Shown here: positions 1-9,255 of the stretch, one piece after another
How the letters are laid out: each line of letters opens with the position of its first letter
Position numbering within the stretch: the first letter of the stretch is position 1
Assembly: GCF_002845275.2 (NCBI RefSeq)
Contig: NZ_CP088149.1
Span: 2,972,501 to 3,036,500, forward strand
Reading direction: 5' to 3'
Origin: Pseudomonas sp. S06B 330
GTDB lineage: Bacteria; Pseudomonadota; Gammaproteobacteria; Pseudomonadales; Pseudomonadaceae
DNA: 64,000 nucleotides
The notes under the pieces: model-generated
Databases searched by the model: none
What the model was told of the DNA's origin: nothing
Seen by the model: the letters and a program-made list of their open reading frames with translations, nothing else
Program-made: the position numbers and the translations under genes

Positions 1-381
1 GAACTCGGTAGCGCCGGCCGCGCTGATCATCGTCAAGCCAACCACCATGAACGTAGCGACCAGCGAGTTGCCTCCACTCATGCCGTAGCGGAAGACCAGG
101 AACAGGCACAGGCCGACCAGCATCACGCCGGTTGCCGCGTAGTAGTGCAACAGCGGTATCAACAGCAAGCCGCTGCCGGTAGTCACCATCAGCACCACGG
201 TCAAGCCCAGGGTGGCCTTGAACGGCAGCGGCCGATTCATCGCCGCCAGAATCGTCAGCGCCAGCATCGGTGCAATGAAGGGGATCGGCAGGGCCAGGCC
301 GAAGCTTGCAGCCAGGCACAGCGCAGTGCCAGTGGCCAGGCGCAGGGCTCGCCTGGCACGGACTTGTTGCTCAGTAGACAT
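1..381 (-). CDS. DUF2955 inner-membrane protein of an efflux system (partial)
   Basis: The first 127 residues are visible; the rest lies beyond the left edge. The start is an ATG at 379-381, overlapping the end of the HlyD gene by 11 bases, so the two are translationally coupled. After a short basic leader (MSTEQQVRARR) the protein has several hydrophobic helices typical of the DUF2955/FUSC-like aromatic-acid exporter group (for example LGLTVVLMVTTGSGLLL and VATFMVVGLTMISAAG). With the HlyD adaptor and outer-membrane channel upstream it would be the inner-membrane part of a tripartite exporter. The substrate cannot be told. The family call comes from this gene order and the N-terminal sequence pattern. 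Confidence 0.75.
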   Translation of the reverse strand, partial: MSTEQQVRARRALRLATGTALCLAASFGLALPIPFIAPMLALTILAAMNRPLPFKATLGLTVVLMVTTGSGLLLIPLLHYYAATGVMLVGLCLFLVFRYGMSGGNSLVATFMVVGLTMISAAGATEF

Positions 382-1483
382 ACGACATCCAGCTCATCAC
401 CCGCAGGAACAGGCGGCCGAGCAGGTTCAGCGGGTTACCTTCGCTGGGGAACGCCATGACCTCGGCCTGGCCACCGACACGGATGCCACTGATGTCGGCC
501 AACTGGCCGGGCACAAGCTCAATGATCACTGGAAAACGTTGGGCCGGGCGCAGCCAGTCACGGCTGTTCTGCACCGTGGGCAAGGTTCCGGCTGGCGTGC
601 TCTGGCCGGTACTGACGCCATAGCCGATGCTGCGCACATGGCCTTCGAATATCGTACCGGGCAGGGTATCCAGCACGATGCGGACCGGGGTCCCGGGTCT
701 GACCTTGCCCAGGTTGTTCTCGGTCATGTCGGCCGTGACCCACACATCGTGAATGGCGATCAAGGTCATCAAGGGCGCACCGGCTGCGGCGAACTGGCCG
801 ACATCGGTGCGCAGGTCGGTGACCAGGCCGTCCGAGCGGGCACGTACGATGCTGTTGGCCAAGTCCAGTTCGGCCTTGTCCACATTGGCGATGGCGGCGA
901 GCAACTGGGCATTTTTTTCGTCACTGCCACCTTGGGTTTCGCGGGCGCGTTCTACTTCTGCCCGCGCGGCGGCGACATGGGCGACGGCCGCATCGAGGGT
1001 GGACCGGGAAACTTCCAGGCGACGCAGGGAGATGGTTCCGGGATCTTCCTTGTACAGGCGTTCCAGGCGTTGCAGGTCCTGACGGGACATGACTTCGTTG
1101 GCCTGCGCTGCTTTGAGCGACGCCACCTTGGAGTCAATGCCTGCGGTATTGGCGCCGATCTGCTTGCGGGTGGTCTGCAAGTCGGCACGCGCGCGATCGA
1201 CAGCGATCTGGTAGTGCTGTGGGTTGACTTCGAACAGCACTTCGCCGGCCTTGACGTCCTGGTTGTTGCGCACGTTGACTTTGGTCACCCTGCCGGCGAC
1301 CTCCGACGCCACCGGAACGACAAACGTCTGCACCCGTGCCTGTTGCGTGTAGGGGGTATAGCGGTCGGCCAGCAGGTACCAAACCAGGCTCGAAAGGATC
1401 AGCACGGCCACCCAATTCACCGCTTTTTTGGCCGGGTCGGGCGCAGGCGCGGGTTCTTCCATCTCTTGTTGGCGGTCACTCAA
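371..1483 (-). CDS. HlyD/EmrA-family periplasmic adaptor of an efflux pump
   Basis: 370 aa. A cytoplasmic N-terminus rich in Pro, Ala and Glu is followed by one membrane segment (about residues 24-41). Then come a barrel-sandwich/lipoyl-like half with the typical ASEVAGRVTKVNVRNNQDVKAGEVLFEV pattern (given here only as a family hallmark around residues 59-87), a long alpha-hairpin of Ala/Glu/Arg-rich helices (about 90-200), and the returning beta half. It would bridge the DUF2955 inner-membrane protein and the outer-membrane channel. Its start overlaps the stop of the channel gene by 4 bases (ATGA), indicating one operon. Length and architecture fit EmrA/AaeA-like adaptors. The exported compound is unknown. 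Confidence 0.9.
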   Translation of the reverse strand: MSDRQQEMEEPAPAPDPAKKAVNWVAVLILSSLVWYLLADRYTPYTQQARVQTFVVPVASEVAGRVTKVNVRNNQDVKAGEVLFEVNPQHYQIAVDRARADLQTTRKQIGANTAGIDSKVASLKAAQANEVMSRQDLQRLERLYKEDPGTISLRRLEVSRSTLDAAVAHVAAARAEVERARETQGGSDEKNAQLLAAIANVDKAELDLANSIVRARSDGLVTDLRTDVGQFAAAGAPLMTLIAIHDVWVTADMTENNLGKVRPGTPVRIVLDTLPGTIFEGHVRSIGYGVSTGQSTPAGTLPTVQNSRDWLRPAQRFPVIIELVPGQLADISGIRVGGQAEVMAFPSEGNPLNLLGRLFLRVMSWMSYVY

Positions 1484-2997
1484 TTGACACCTTCCTTCGC
1501 TTCATCGAGCAGGTCGCCCCAGTCGGTGCGTTGCTGCATCTGTTGGCGGGTGGCGGGATCGAGCAGCGGACGGTTACTGTACCAACCGCCGCCAAGGGCC
1601 TTGTACAGCGCGATCAGGCTGTTGACCGCGGTATTGCGATTGACCAGGTAGTTATCCTGCTGGGCGAACAGGGACGCCTGGGCATCGAGTACCCGCTGGA
1701 AATCCGAATAACCTTCACGGTACTGGGTATTGGCCAGGGATACCGAGCGCTCGGCGGCAATCGACGCCTCGCTGAGGATACGGTCGCGCTCCAGGGCTTT
1801 GAGCAGGCCGGTCGCGGCATCGTCAGCCTCACGCGCTGCCTGGCGAACGCTGTCCTGGTAGACCACGATCAATTGCTGCAGGCGGGCATCCTGGATGCGC
1901 ACGTTGTTGGTGATTCGACCATGATCGAACACGTCCCAGCGCAGGCTCGGCCCGCCGATCAGGTCCAGGGTATTGGACGTGCCGTCAAGCGAGCTTGCTG
2001 ACCAGACAATGCTGCCCAACAGGCTGATGGAGGGGTACAGGTCGGCCTCGGCGACACCGATCAGCGCCGACTGGGCCGCGACTTGCGCTTCTGCGGTACG
2101 CACGTCCGGGCGGCGCAACAGCAGGTCAACCGGTACAGCCTGCAGTACGGCACGGTCGACCAGGGGCACCACACCGGTATTGTTATGGAGTTCCGGTATT
2201 GCGCCAGGCGGGCGACCGATCAAGGTGGACAACGCATTGCGTGTGCTTGCGACCTGCGCCTCGAAGTCGGGGATGGTGCTCAGGGTTCCCAGGTATTGGG
2301 TCTTGGCCTGTTGCAGATCGAGCTCGGCATTATCACCGCTGGTGAACAGGCGCTCGGTGATCTCATAGCTGCGCTTCTGCAGTTTGGCGTTGTTCTTGGC
2401 GATGAGCAGGCGCGCCTCGGCGGTGCGTAGCGCGTAGTAGGTTTGCGCCACTTGCGCGTGCAGCAGCACCAGCACGTTTTCATAGTTGCTCTGGGCGGCG
2501 AACCAGGACGCATCGGCCGACTCGATGGCGCGGCTGAATCGGCCCCAGAAATCCAGTTCCCAGCCGACGTCGAAACCCGCGCTGTGTTGCCACAGATGGC
2601 TGTCCTGCGGATTGTCGCCGCCCCATTGGCGACGCTTGAGGTAGAGGCTGTCGGCACTGACCTGTTGGAACTGCGGGTAGCGATTACTTAGCGCAATGCC
2701 CAATTGCGCGCGCGCTTCCATCACCCGCAGGCCGGCGATTTCCAGGTCGGCGTTGTGAGCGTCGGCCTCGGCGATCAGATGGTCGAGCACCGGGTCGGTG
2801 AATACCTGCCACCATTGCCGGCTATCGGGTTGTGTATGTTGCTGGCTGGCAAGCTCCAGGGCCTGAGTGTTCCAGTGCTCAACCCAGGGCTGGGTCGGTG
2901 ACTGGAAGTCCGGGCCCAGGCGCACACAGCCGCCCAGGCCCAGGGCGCCACACAGCAGCAGCCGACTCATGCGAGCAGGACACGACATCAAGCGCAC
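1480..2997 (-). CDS. NodT/OprM-family outer-membrane efflux lipoprotein
   Basis: 505 aa, the normal length for this family. The N-terminus is a lipoprotein signal with the lipobox LGGC near residue 24, followed by VRLGPDFQSPTQPW, the usual start of mature NodT-type channels. Two repeated helical halves follow (roughly 50-265 and 280-470), containing the RRPDVRTAEAQVAAQ segment found in the second repeat of OprM/NodT proteins. It should form the trimeric outer-membrane exit duct for the HlyD/DUF2955 partners encoded just downstream (4-base overlap with the adaptor). It lies 5 bases after the AI-2E-type gene, so all four genes may share a transcript starting near 4150. Confidence 0.92.
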   Translation of the reverse strand: MRLMSCPARMSRLLLCGALGLGGCVRLGPDFQSPTQPWVEHWNTQALELASQQHTQPDSRQWWQVFTDPVLDHLIAEADAHNADLEIAGLRVMEARAQLGIALSNRYPQFQQVSADSLYLKRRQWGGDNPQDSHLWQHSAGFDVGWELDFWGRFSRAIESADASWFAAQSNYENVLVLLHAQVAQTYYALRTAEARLLIAKNNAKLQKRSYEITERLFTSGDNAELDLQQAKTQYLGTLSTIPDFEAQVASTRNALSTLIGRPPGAIPELHNNTGVVPLVDRAVLQAVPVDLLLRRPDVRTAEAQVAAQSALIGVAEADLYPSISLLGSIVWSASSLDGTSNTLDLIGGPSLRWDVFDHGRITNNVRIQDARLQQLIVVYQDSVRQAAREADDAATGLLKALERDRILSEASIAAERSVSLANTQYREGYSDFQRVLDAQASLFAQQDNYLVNRNTAVNSLIALYKALGGGWYSNRPLLDPATRQQMQQRTDWGDLLDEAKEGVN

Positions 2998-3002
2998 ACT
3001 CC

Positions 3003-4148
3003 TCAGGCCGGTGGATGCTCGTTCGTTTCCTCAAGTCGCGGTTGCTCATCGCGCGGTAGTTCATCCAGTACCTCGATATGCGGTTGGTCCTCAACCCATT
3101 GCCAGAACAGTTGATAGGCGACTGCCAGTGCCACCGGCCCGATGAACAGGCCGATGAAACCGCCGCTGACCATACCGCCCAAGGCGCCAATCAGAATCAC
3201 CGGCATCGGCACATCGACGCCGCGGCCGAGCATCAACGGCTTGAGGATATTGTCGGCCATGCCAGCAATCAGGCTGTAGATACCGAATATGATGGTGGCA
3301 AGCGTGGTGCCTTCAGTGGCAAAGACATAGGCGATTACCGGCAAACTCACGAGAATCACCGGCAACTGCATGATCCCCATCAACAACGCAACCATGGCCA
3401 GCAGCCCGGCACCGGGCACCCCCATGAGCACGAAGCCGACACCCACCAGCAGCATCTGGATAAAGGCGATACCCACCACGCCCTGGGCGACCGCGCGGAT
3501 GGTCGCGGTGCACAGTTCGGTAATGCGCGGGCCGCGCTCGGGGCCGGAAAGGCGGGTGGCGATGGCGATGGCGCTGCGTTCGCCGTTTTCGCCGTAGGCC
3601 ATGAGCACACCGGCAATGATCAGGGCACCGATGAACAACAGAAAGCCCACACCAACACCGGCCATCTTGCCCAGCAAGGTCAAGCCGACGGTCTTGATGT
3701 AAGGCATCAACTTCATCAGCACGCTGCTCATGTCAGTGGCCGACTGCATCCAGAAGTTGTAGAGCGGTTTGCCAATGATCGGCAGGGTGGCGATTTTTTC
3801 GTTCGGCAGCGGAATTTCCAGGCTGTCGGATTTGAGTATGGCCAGAGCGCCTTCGATCGAATCACTGACCGACGTGCCCAGCAGGTATATCGGTACCATC
3901 AGCAAGGCCAGGGCGACAACGATGATAAGGGTAGCGGTGCGACCGTCCTTGTTGCCCAGCTTGCCTTTAAGCATGTTGTGCAGCGGGTAGATGGTAATGG
4001 CCAGGATAACTGCCCAGAGCATCAGATTGAGGAAGGGATGAAAGATCTGGAAGCAGAACAGCACCAGTACTGTGATCAGTCCGGCGCGAATTAAAACATC
4101 GAGCAACCCACCGGATAGCGCCCTTGCAGAAATGTTCGTGCGCAACAT
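3003..4148 (-). CDS. AI-2E/PerM-family membrane transporter
   Basis: 381 aa polytopic protein with about seven or eight hydrophobic segments. The family arrangement is clear: an N-terminal pair of helices (LITVLVLFCFQIFHPFLNL), a more polar central region (about residues 95-150), and a C-terminal block with GIYSLIAGMADNILKPLMLGRG followed by Gly-rich helices. The D-N-x-L-K-P motif is the conserved AI-2E transporter signature. Family members export small molecules or act as Na+/H+ antiporters, and the name does not prove autoinducer transport. The tail (residues 360-381) is acidic and hydrophilic. The gene heads the efflux operon, 5 bases before the outer-membrane channel gene. Confidence 0.88.
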   Translation of the reverse strand: MLRTNISARALSGGLLDVLIRAGLITVLVLFCFQIFHPFLNLMLWAVILAITIYPLHNMLKGKLGNKDGRTATLIIVVALALLMVPIYLLGTSVSDSIEGALAILKSDSLEIPLPNEKIATLPIIGKPLYNFWMQSATDMSSVLMKLMPYIKTVGLTLLGKMAGVGVGFLLFIGALIIAGVLMAYGENGERSAIAIATRLSGPERGPRITELCTATIRAVAQGVVGIAFIQMLLVGVGFVLMGVPGAGLLAMVALLMGIMQLPVILVSLPVIAYVFATEGTTLATIIFGIYSLIAGMADNILKPLMLGRGVDVPMPVILIGALGGMVSGGFIGLFIGPVALAVAYQLFWQWVEDQPHIEVLDELPRDEQPRLEETNEHPPA

Positions 4149-4387
4149 TGTCTAGCTCCTCGCGGTTCGTCACCAGGGTCGGGATACGCTTAGGCAGCAT
4201 AGACGCTGATTTGCCGGGAGTTCCACGCTGACGCAACGAAGTTATGAAAAATCGGTCTGATTTGATCGTTGCGCTAGCAAGTGGCGGCTTTTCTGGCGGG
4301 TTCTGGCAGCCATGGCTTCGAGGAAAAACCGAATATGGGCGGTGCGGGCACTCCACGACGAGGTGTCCCATCCAAGGGTAGGCTGTA

Positions 4388-5620
4388 TCAGTGGACGCTC
4401 TGTGTAGTCTCGCTGTGTTTGGGTAAGGCAAGGGAGATAAGCGCGGCAGCCAGTACAAAAGTGCTCGATACTAACAAACAGGCTTCTAGGCCATAGGCTT
4501 GGAATACCCAACCCGAGAGCAACGTGCCGACTAGCCGGCCCAACGCGTTGGACATGTAGTAAAAGCCCACGTCCAGGGAGACCCCATCTTCCTTGGCATA
4601 ACTGACAATCAGGTAGCTGTGCAGCGAGGAATTCACCGCAAATAGCACGCCGAATAGCATAAGCCCACCGAGCAGCACTACTTTAGCCGACCAACCTGCG
4701 GTCAGCCCCAGCGCAATCAGTGCGGGCAGCCCAGCCAGCGCGATGGCCCAGGAAAAGGCGGCTCGGCCGTCCGGTACCTGGCCACGCTTGTTGCCGGTAA
4801 TGCGGGGGGCAAATGACTGTACGATGCCGTAGCCGATGATCCAAGCAGCAAGAAAGCTACCAACCAGCCAGAAATCCCAGCCTAATGCGCTGCTCAGGTA
4901 CACCGGAAGGGCTACGACAAACCAGACGTCACGCGCGCCAAAGAGAAACAGTCGTGCGGCCGAGAGGATGTTGATCGCTCGGCTTTTAGACAACATATCG
5001 CGGAACTTCGGTTTGGCTTTGGCCTTGCCCAGGTCCTTTTTCAGCATCAACAAGCTGCCTGCCCAAATCAATGCGAGCGCTGCCGCCATTGCCAGGACCG
5101 CCATGCTGAAACCGAGCAGCGCGAGCAGGGCACCTCCGAGGAAAAAACCCACCCCTTTGAGCGCGTTTTTCGAGCCTGTAAGGATGGCCACCCACGTGTA
5201 GAGGGTGCCCTGCTGGCTATCCGGTACCAAGAGTTTGATGGCGCTTTTGGCACTCATCTTGTTGAGGTCCTTGGCGATGCCGGACAACGCTTGGGCCGCC
5301 ATCACCCAAGGTGCAGTCAGCCAGGTTCCCGGCACCGTGAGCATCAACAAGGCCAGTACCTGCATGCCCAGGCCGATGTTCATGGTGCGATTGAGGCCCA
5401 GACGGGCGCCGAGGTAGCCGCCCACCAGGTTGGTGATGACGCCAAACATTTCGTAGAACAAAAACAGCGCTGCGATCTGCAGCGGCGTGTAGCCCAGCGT
5501 ATGGAAGTGCAAAACCACCAACATGCGCAACGCGCCGTCGGTGAGGGTGAAGGCCCAGTAGTTACCGGTAACCAGCAGGTACTGACGCACTTGCGTAGAC
5601 AGGGCTGACAACGCTTTCAT
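4388..5620 (-). CDS. arsJ: ArsJ, organoarsenical (1-arseno-3-phosphoglycerate) efflux permease
   Basis: 410 aa major facilitator protein with about 12 hydrophobic segments. The start reads MKALSALSTQVRQYLLVTGN and is followed by TDGALRMLVVLHFHTLG, an ArsJ-typical N-terminus. Known role: with the neighbouring GAPDH, arsenate is incorporated into 1-arseno-3-phosphoglycerate, which ArsJ exports and which then breaks down outside the cell, giving arsenate resistance without reduction. The gene lies 9 bases after the GAPDH gene, the standard pairing. It is the last gene of the ars operon. No convincing terminator was seen in the 239 bases before the AI-2E gene. Confidence 0.93.
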   Translation of the reverse strand: MKALSALSTQVRQYLLVTGNYWAFTLTDGALRMLVVLHFHTLGYTPLQIAALFLFYEMFGVITNLVGGYLGARLGLNRTMNIGLGMQVLALLMLTVPGTWLTAPWVMAAQALSGIAKDLNKMSAKSAIKLLVPDSQQGTLYTWVAILTGSKNALKGVGFFLGGALLALLGFSMAVLAMAAALALIWAGSLLMLKKDLGKAKAKPKFRDMLSKSRAINILSAARLFLFGARDVWFVVALPVYLSSALGWDFWLVGSFLAAWIIGYGIVQSFAPRITGNKRGQVPDGRAAFSWAIALAGLPALIALGLTAGWSAKVVLLGGLMLFGVLFAVNSSLHSYLIVSYAKEDGVSLDVGFYYMSNALGRLVGTLLSGWVFQAYGLEACLLVSSTFVLAAALISLALPKHSETTQSVH

Positions 5621-5629
5621 GATCGCCGT

Positions 5630-6634
5630 TTACTCCGCCGCGCCGACCAGTCGGGCCAGCTCCGCGGCACGATTGGCGTAGCCCCACTCATTGTCGTACC
5701 AGGCGTAGATCTTCACCTGGGTACCGTTCACTACCATGGTCGACAGCGCATCGATGATCGAGGACCGTGGATCGGTGCGGTAATCGATGGACACCAATGG
5801 GCGCGCTTCATAACCCAGGATCCCCTTCAACGGGCCTTCGGCAGCAGCCTGGAGTAGCGAGTTGACCTCCTCAGCTGTGGTTGCACGCGCCACCTCGAAC
5901 ACGCAGTCGGTCAGCGAGGCGTTGGCCAGCGGTACGCGCACGGCGTGACCATTCAGCTTCCCGCGCAGCTCGGGGAAGATTTCGGCGATTGCTGTAGCCG
6001 AACCGGTTGTGGTGGGGATCAGGCTCATGCCCGAGGCACGGGCGCGTCGCAGGTCCTTGTGTGGTGTATCGAGGATGCTCTGGGTGTTGGTCAGGTCGTG
6101 GATAGTGGTGATCGAGCCGTGACGGATACCCAGGCTCTCGTGAATCACCTTGACCACCGGAGCCAGGCAGTTGGTGGTGCAGGAGGCAGCGGTGACGAGG
6201 CGGTGCTGGGCCGGATCGAACAGGTGCTGGTTGACCCCCATCACCACGTTCAGTGCGCCTTTTTCCTTCACCGGGGCACACACCACCACGCGTTTGACGC
6301 CTTGATCCAGGTAGGCCTGGAGCACGGCAACCGATTTCATCTTACCGCTGGCCTCGATGACCAGGTCGCAACTCGACCAATCGGTGTCGGCGATGGCCTT
6401 GTTGGCCGTGACCTTGATGTGCTTGCCATCGATTACCACCGAATCGCCTGCTGCACCGGCTTCACGGTGCCAGCGTCCGTGGACCGAGTCGAAGTTGATC
6501 AGGTGGGCGTGGGTCTCAGCATCCCCGGCCGGGTCATTGATCTGTACGAATTCGAATTCCGGCCAGTCCCAGGACGCGCGTAGCGCCAAGCGACCGATAC
6601 GTCCAAACCCATTGATGCCTACTTTGATTGCCAT
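5630..6634 (-). CDS. ArsJ-associated glyceraldehyde-3-phosphate dehydrogenase
   Basis: 334 aa, a full-length GAPDH. The NAD-binding start is [16 protein letters not shown] (residues 4-19), and the catalytic motif [10 protein letters not shown] holds the active-site cysteine near residue 152. The C-terminus has [11 protein letters not shown], also conserved. In ars operons this paralogue uses arsenate in place of phosphate, producing 1-arseno-3-phosphoglycerate for export by ArsJ. Its position directly before arsJ and after arsH supports that specialised role over the glycolytic enzyme. It could still act on phosphate; the sequence alone does not separate the two. Confidence 0.93.
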   Translation of the reverse strand: MAIKVGINGFGRIGRLALRASWDWPEFEFVQINDPAGDAETHAHLINFDSVHGRWHREAGAAGDSVVIDGKHIKVTANKAIADTDWSSCDLVIEASGKMKSVAVLQAYLDQGVKRVVVCAPVKEKGALNVVMGVNQHLFDPAQHRLVTAASCTTNCLAPVVKVIHESLGIRHGSITTIHDLTNTQSILDTPHKDLRRARASGMSLIPTTTGSATAIAEIFPELRGKLNGHAVRVPLANASLTDCVFEVARATTAEEVNSLLQAAAEGPLKGILGYEARPLVSIDYRTDPRSSIIDALSTMVVNGTQVKIYAWYDNEWGYANRAAELARLVGAAE

Positions 6635-6699
6635 GTTGTGGTTCTCGAATTGCAGTGAGCGGGGGCAGAGGGATATTGGTGAACGGATTGAAGTAAGGC

Positions 6700-7416
6700 T
6701 CAGATGGATCGTTGATTGACCCGCTTCGACAATTCTTCAGCCGACTCTTTCCGTTCGGAGTAGCGATCGACGAGGTAGTCGGCACGGTCACGAAGCAGCA
6801 AGGTGAACTTCACCAGTTCCTCCATCACGTCGACGACACGGTCGTAGTACGCCGAGGGCTTCATGCGACCGGCATCGTCGAACTCCAGATAGGCCTTCGG
6901 CACTGACGACTGGTTGGGGATGGTGAACATACGCATCCAGCGGCCGAGCACGCGCAGTTGGTTGACCACGTTGAACGACTGCGAGCCGCCACAGACCTGC
7001 ATCACCGCGAGGGTCTTGCCCTGCGTCGGGCGCACGGCGCCCATGCTCAGCGGAATCCAATCGATCTGCGACTTGAATACGCCGGTCATCGCGCCGTGGC
7101 GCTCTGGTGAACACCAGACCATGCCTTCAGACCAGAGCACCAAGTCCCGCAGCTCTTTGACCATGGGGTGGTCATCGGCCACGTCATCCGCCAGCGGCAA
7201 GCCTGACGGGTTGAAGATCCGTGTCTCGGCACCGAAGTGCTCCAGCAGCCGAGCCGCTTCCTCCGTCAGTAAACGGCTGAAGGCGCGTTCACGGGTGGAT
7301 CCATACAGGAGCAGGATGCGCGGTTTGTGTGTGGACGCCTGCTCTATCGCCATTTTGTCAGGCGATGGCAGATCGACCAGGTCTGGTTCGATATTGGGGA
7401 TACAGTCATCGGTCAT
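6700..7416 (-). CDS. arsH: ArsH, NADPH-dependent FMN reductase / methylarsenite oxidase
   Basis: 238 aa from the ATG at 7414-7416, which has an AGGAG site 8 bases upstream overlapping the acr3 stop. A longer reading from an upstream start (7488) would overlap acr3 and is unlikely. The flavodoxin-like fold is marked by [21 protein letters not shown] (phosphate-binding loop GSTRERAFS) and the ArsH-typical [23 protein letters not shown]. Family knowledge: ArsH oxidises trivalent methylated arsenicals to the less toxic pentavalent form using NADPH and FMN. It is placed between acr3 and the GAPDH-arsJ pair in the operon. Confidence 0.93.
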   Translation of the reverse strand: MTDDCIPNIEPDLVDLPSPDKMAIEQASTHKPRILLLYGSTRERAFSRLLTEEAARLLEHFGAETRIFNPSGLPLADDVADDHPMVKELRDLVLWSEGMVWCSPERHGAMTGVFKSQIDWIPLSMGAVRPTQGKTLAVMQVCGGSQSFNVVNQLRVLGRWMRMFTIPNQSSVPKAYLEFDDAGRMKPSAYYDRVVDVMEELVKFTLLLRDRADYLVDRYSERKESAEELSKRVNQRSI

Positions 7417-7420
7417 GATT

Positions 7421-8482
7421 TTACTCCTGGGGCAGGGGTACAGATGCTTGATCGAACCAGCGACGTTTGAGCCACAAGGCGACGCCAACCAGCGAGATCA
7501 GTACAGGGACTTCCACCAGCGGCCCGATCACGGTGGCAAAGGCTACCGGTGAGGCGAGCCCGAAGGTGGCAATGGCCACGGCGATGGCCAGTTCGAAGTT
7601 GTTGCTCGCGGCGGTAAAGGCCAGCGCTGTGGTCCGTGGGTAGTCGGCCTTCAGCAGCTTGCCCATCCCGAAGCTGACGAAGAACATCACCACGAAGTAG
7701 AGGGCCAGCGGGATGGCGATGCGCAGTACATCCAGTGGCAGTTGCACCACCTTGTCGCCTTTGAGACTGAACATGGCGACGATGGTCAGCAACAACGCCA
7801 CGAGTGTCAGTGGGCTGATCTTGGCAATGAAGCGCTCCTGGTACCAGGTCGAGCCTTTGCGACTGATCAGGATCTTGCGGGTCAGGAAACCAGCCAGAAA
7901 CGGGATACCCAGATAGATCAGCACTGACTGGGCAATTTCGAGGAAGCTAATCTCGATGACGCTACCCTGCAGGCCGAACAGTGGAGGCAAAAGGCCCAGA
8001 AAGATCCAGGCGTACAGGCTAAAGAACAGGATTTGAAAAATGCTATTGAAGGCGACCAAGCCCGCCACGTACTGGTTGTTGCCGCCCGCGATCTGGTTCC
8101 ACACCAGCACCATGGCGATGCAGCGCGCCAAGCCGATAAGGATCAGCCCGGTCATGTACTCAGGCTTGTCGCGGAGGAACACGACAGCCAGCCCGAACAT
8201 CAGTACCGGGCCGATCACCCAATTCTGAATCAGCGACAGGGTGAGGATGCGTTTGTCCTTGAAAACCTGTGGTAACTCCTCGTATTTCACCTTCGCCAGT
8301 GGCGGATACATCATGACGATCAGGCCGATCGCAATGGGAATGTTCGTCGAGCCTACTGACAGGCTATTCAGCCATGCTGGCAGCCCCTGGAATAGGCTGC
8401 CCAGGCCGATGCCAAGCCCCATGGCCAGAAAGATCCAGACCGTCAGGTAGCGGTCGAGGAATGAAAGTCGGCTTTTGCTCAT
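7421..8482 (-). CDS. ACR3-family arsenite efflux permease (annotated arsB in many pseudomonads)
   Basis: 353 aa with about ten membrane segments. The sequence [21 protein letters not shown] opens the protein as in ACR3 carriers. The conserved cysteine of the fourth helix is present ([14 protein letters not shown], Cys about 121), and so is the conserved glutamate in [12 protein letters not shown]. It exports As(III) by the proton-motive force. The gene starts 53 bases after arsR and ends 4 bases before arsH, so all are cotranscribed. No separate ArsA ATPase is encoded nearby. Confidence 0.95.
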   Translation of the reverse strand: MSKSRLSFLDRYLTVWIFLAMGLGIGLGSLFQGLPAWLNSLSVGSTNIPIAIGLIVMMYPPLAKVKYEELPQVFKDKRILTLSLIQNWVIGPVLMFGLAVVFLRDKPEYMTGLILIGLARCIAMVLVWNQIAGGNNQYVAGLVAFNSIFQILFFSLYAWIFLGLLPPLFGLQGSVIEISFLEIAQSVLIYLGIPFLAGFLTRKILISRKGSTWYQERFIAKISPLTLVALLLTIVAMFSLKGDKVVQLPLDVLRIAIPLALYFVVMFFVSFGMGKLLKADYPRTTALAFTAASNNFELAIAVAIATFGLASPVAFATVIGPLVEVPVLISLVGVALWLKRRWFDQASVPLPQE

Positions 8483-8535
8483 GGTGAATCTCCCTTAGCG
8501 TCAGAGCGTTGCGATGTCTACCCACTTGGCAGTGA

Positions 8536-8892
8536 TCAGCAGCAGGTGGCGACGCGCAGTGGGCGCTCACCCATACTGTCCAGGCGTTTGGCGCTGGTGC
8601 TCAACCATTCGCGATTGGCGTCCAGCGTTGTTGTCAGGATCTCGCGCACCCAGACGGGCAGCGCTGGATGCAACCGGTAGTAGACCCACTGGCCTTGCCG
8701 GCGGTCTTCCAGCAAACCGCAAGTGCGAAGTTGCGCCAGGTGGCGGGAAACCTTGGGCTGGCTTTCTTCCAGGGCACAAATGAGTTCACAGACGCACAGC
8801 TCTTCCTCGCGAGCGATCATCAGCATCATCCGAATGCGGTTCTCGTCGGCGAGGCATTTGAAGACCTTGGTTGGGGTCAGCGATTCAGTCAT
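8536..8892 (-). CDS. arsR: ArsR arsenic-responsive repressor
   Basis: 118 aa winged-helix SmtB/ArsR-family repressor. The DNA-binding helix region LICALEESQPKVSRHLAQLRTCGLL carries the classic As(III) site just before it, ELCVCEL (Cys33 and Cys35). A third cysteine is at 13 and a terminal Cys-Cys pair is at 117-118. The protein binds the ars promoter and leaves on As(III)/Sb(III) binding. It is the first gene of the operon arsR-acr3-arsH-GAPDH-arsJ. The TTCGA-rich repeats upstream at 8960-8990 are the probable operator. Confidence 0.95.
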   Translation of the reverse strand: MTESLTPTKVFKCLADENRIRMMLMIAREEELCVCELICALEESQPKVSRHLAQLRTCGLLEDRRQGQWVYYRLHPALPVWVREILTTTLDANREWLSTSAKRLDSMGERPLRVATCC

Positions 8893-8939
8893 GGTCGCTC
8901 TCGGTGTTGGGTTATCACGAGGTATTCGATTGTGGATCT

Positions 8940-8996
8940 CGTAGCGCCTAAATATATGTTATTTCGAATATACGCAAAATCGAATATTTTGCAACC
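8940..8996 (-). promoter_or_regulatory. ars operon promoter/operator region
   Basis: Read on the minus strand, ATATTCGA occurs twice, spaced 16 bases apart (around 8964-8987), inside an AT-rich stretch with sigma-70-like hexamers (TTGCAA, then TATATT with a 16-base gap). The repeated TTCGA half-sites resemble ArsR operators. The boundaries are approximate and the assignment rests on position upstream of arsR. Confidence 0.5.
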
Positions 8997-9013
8997 TGGC
9001 AAGAACAGGTTGC
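8991..9013. repeat. Perfect 8-bp inverted repeat upstream of the ars promoter
   Basis: GCAACCTG (8991-8998) and CAGGTTGC (9006-9013) form a hairpin with a 7-base loop. It has no T-run, so a terminator role is uncertain. The remaining 9014-9255 shows no credible gene, only short GC-biased reading frames. A longer imperfectly looped repeat (CTGCACGCC at 9147, GGCGTGCAG at 9178) lies in the same stretch and could end the leftward GntR transcript. Confidence 0.35.
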
Positions 9014-9255
9014 TTTACATGTGTGAGTATCGTGAAGGCCAGCAAAGCGGGCAGACAGGTTTCGAGGAGTGGTTGTCATCAGGGGAGGCCAAGCAGGTTG
9101 GGCGCTTGGCTGGGACATACAGCAACACTCACCCGACGGAGCGGGACTGCACGCCGTGTGCCTGTGCGCGGCCCGCTGGCGTGCAGCAGCTCGCTTTTTG
9201 AGCAGCGGTTATCTGTACAGGCTGCCATTACCCAGCATCAAAGAATCCAGGGTAA

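Noticed and set aside
212..1651. Long plus-strand reading frame of 479 codons opposite the HlyD and outer-membrane channel genes
   Set aside because: It is a GC-rich shadow with no family pattern. The minus-strand genes have clear signals, motifs and overlaps.
9147..9186. 9-bp inverted repeat CTGCACGCC/GGCGTGCAG as a terminator
   Set aside because: The loop is 22 bases and no T-run follows; support is too weak for a separate feature.
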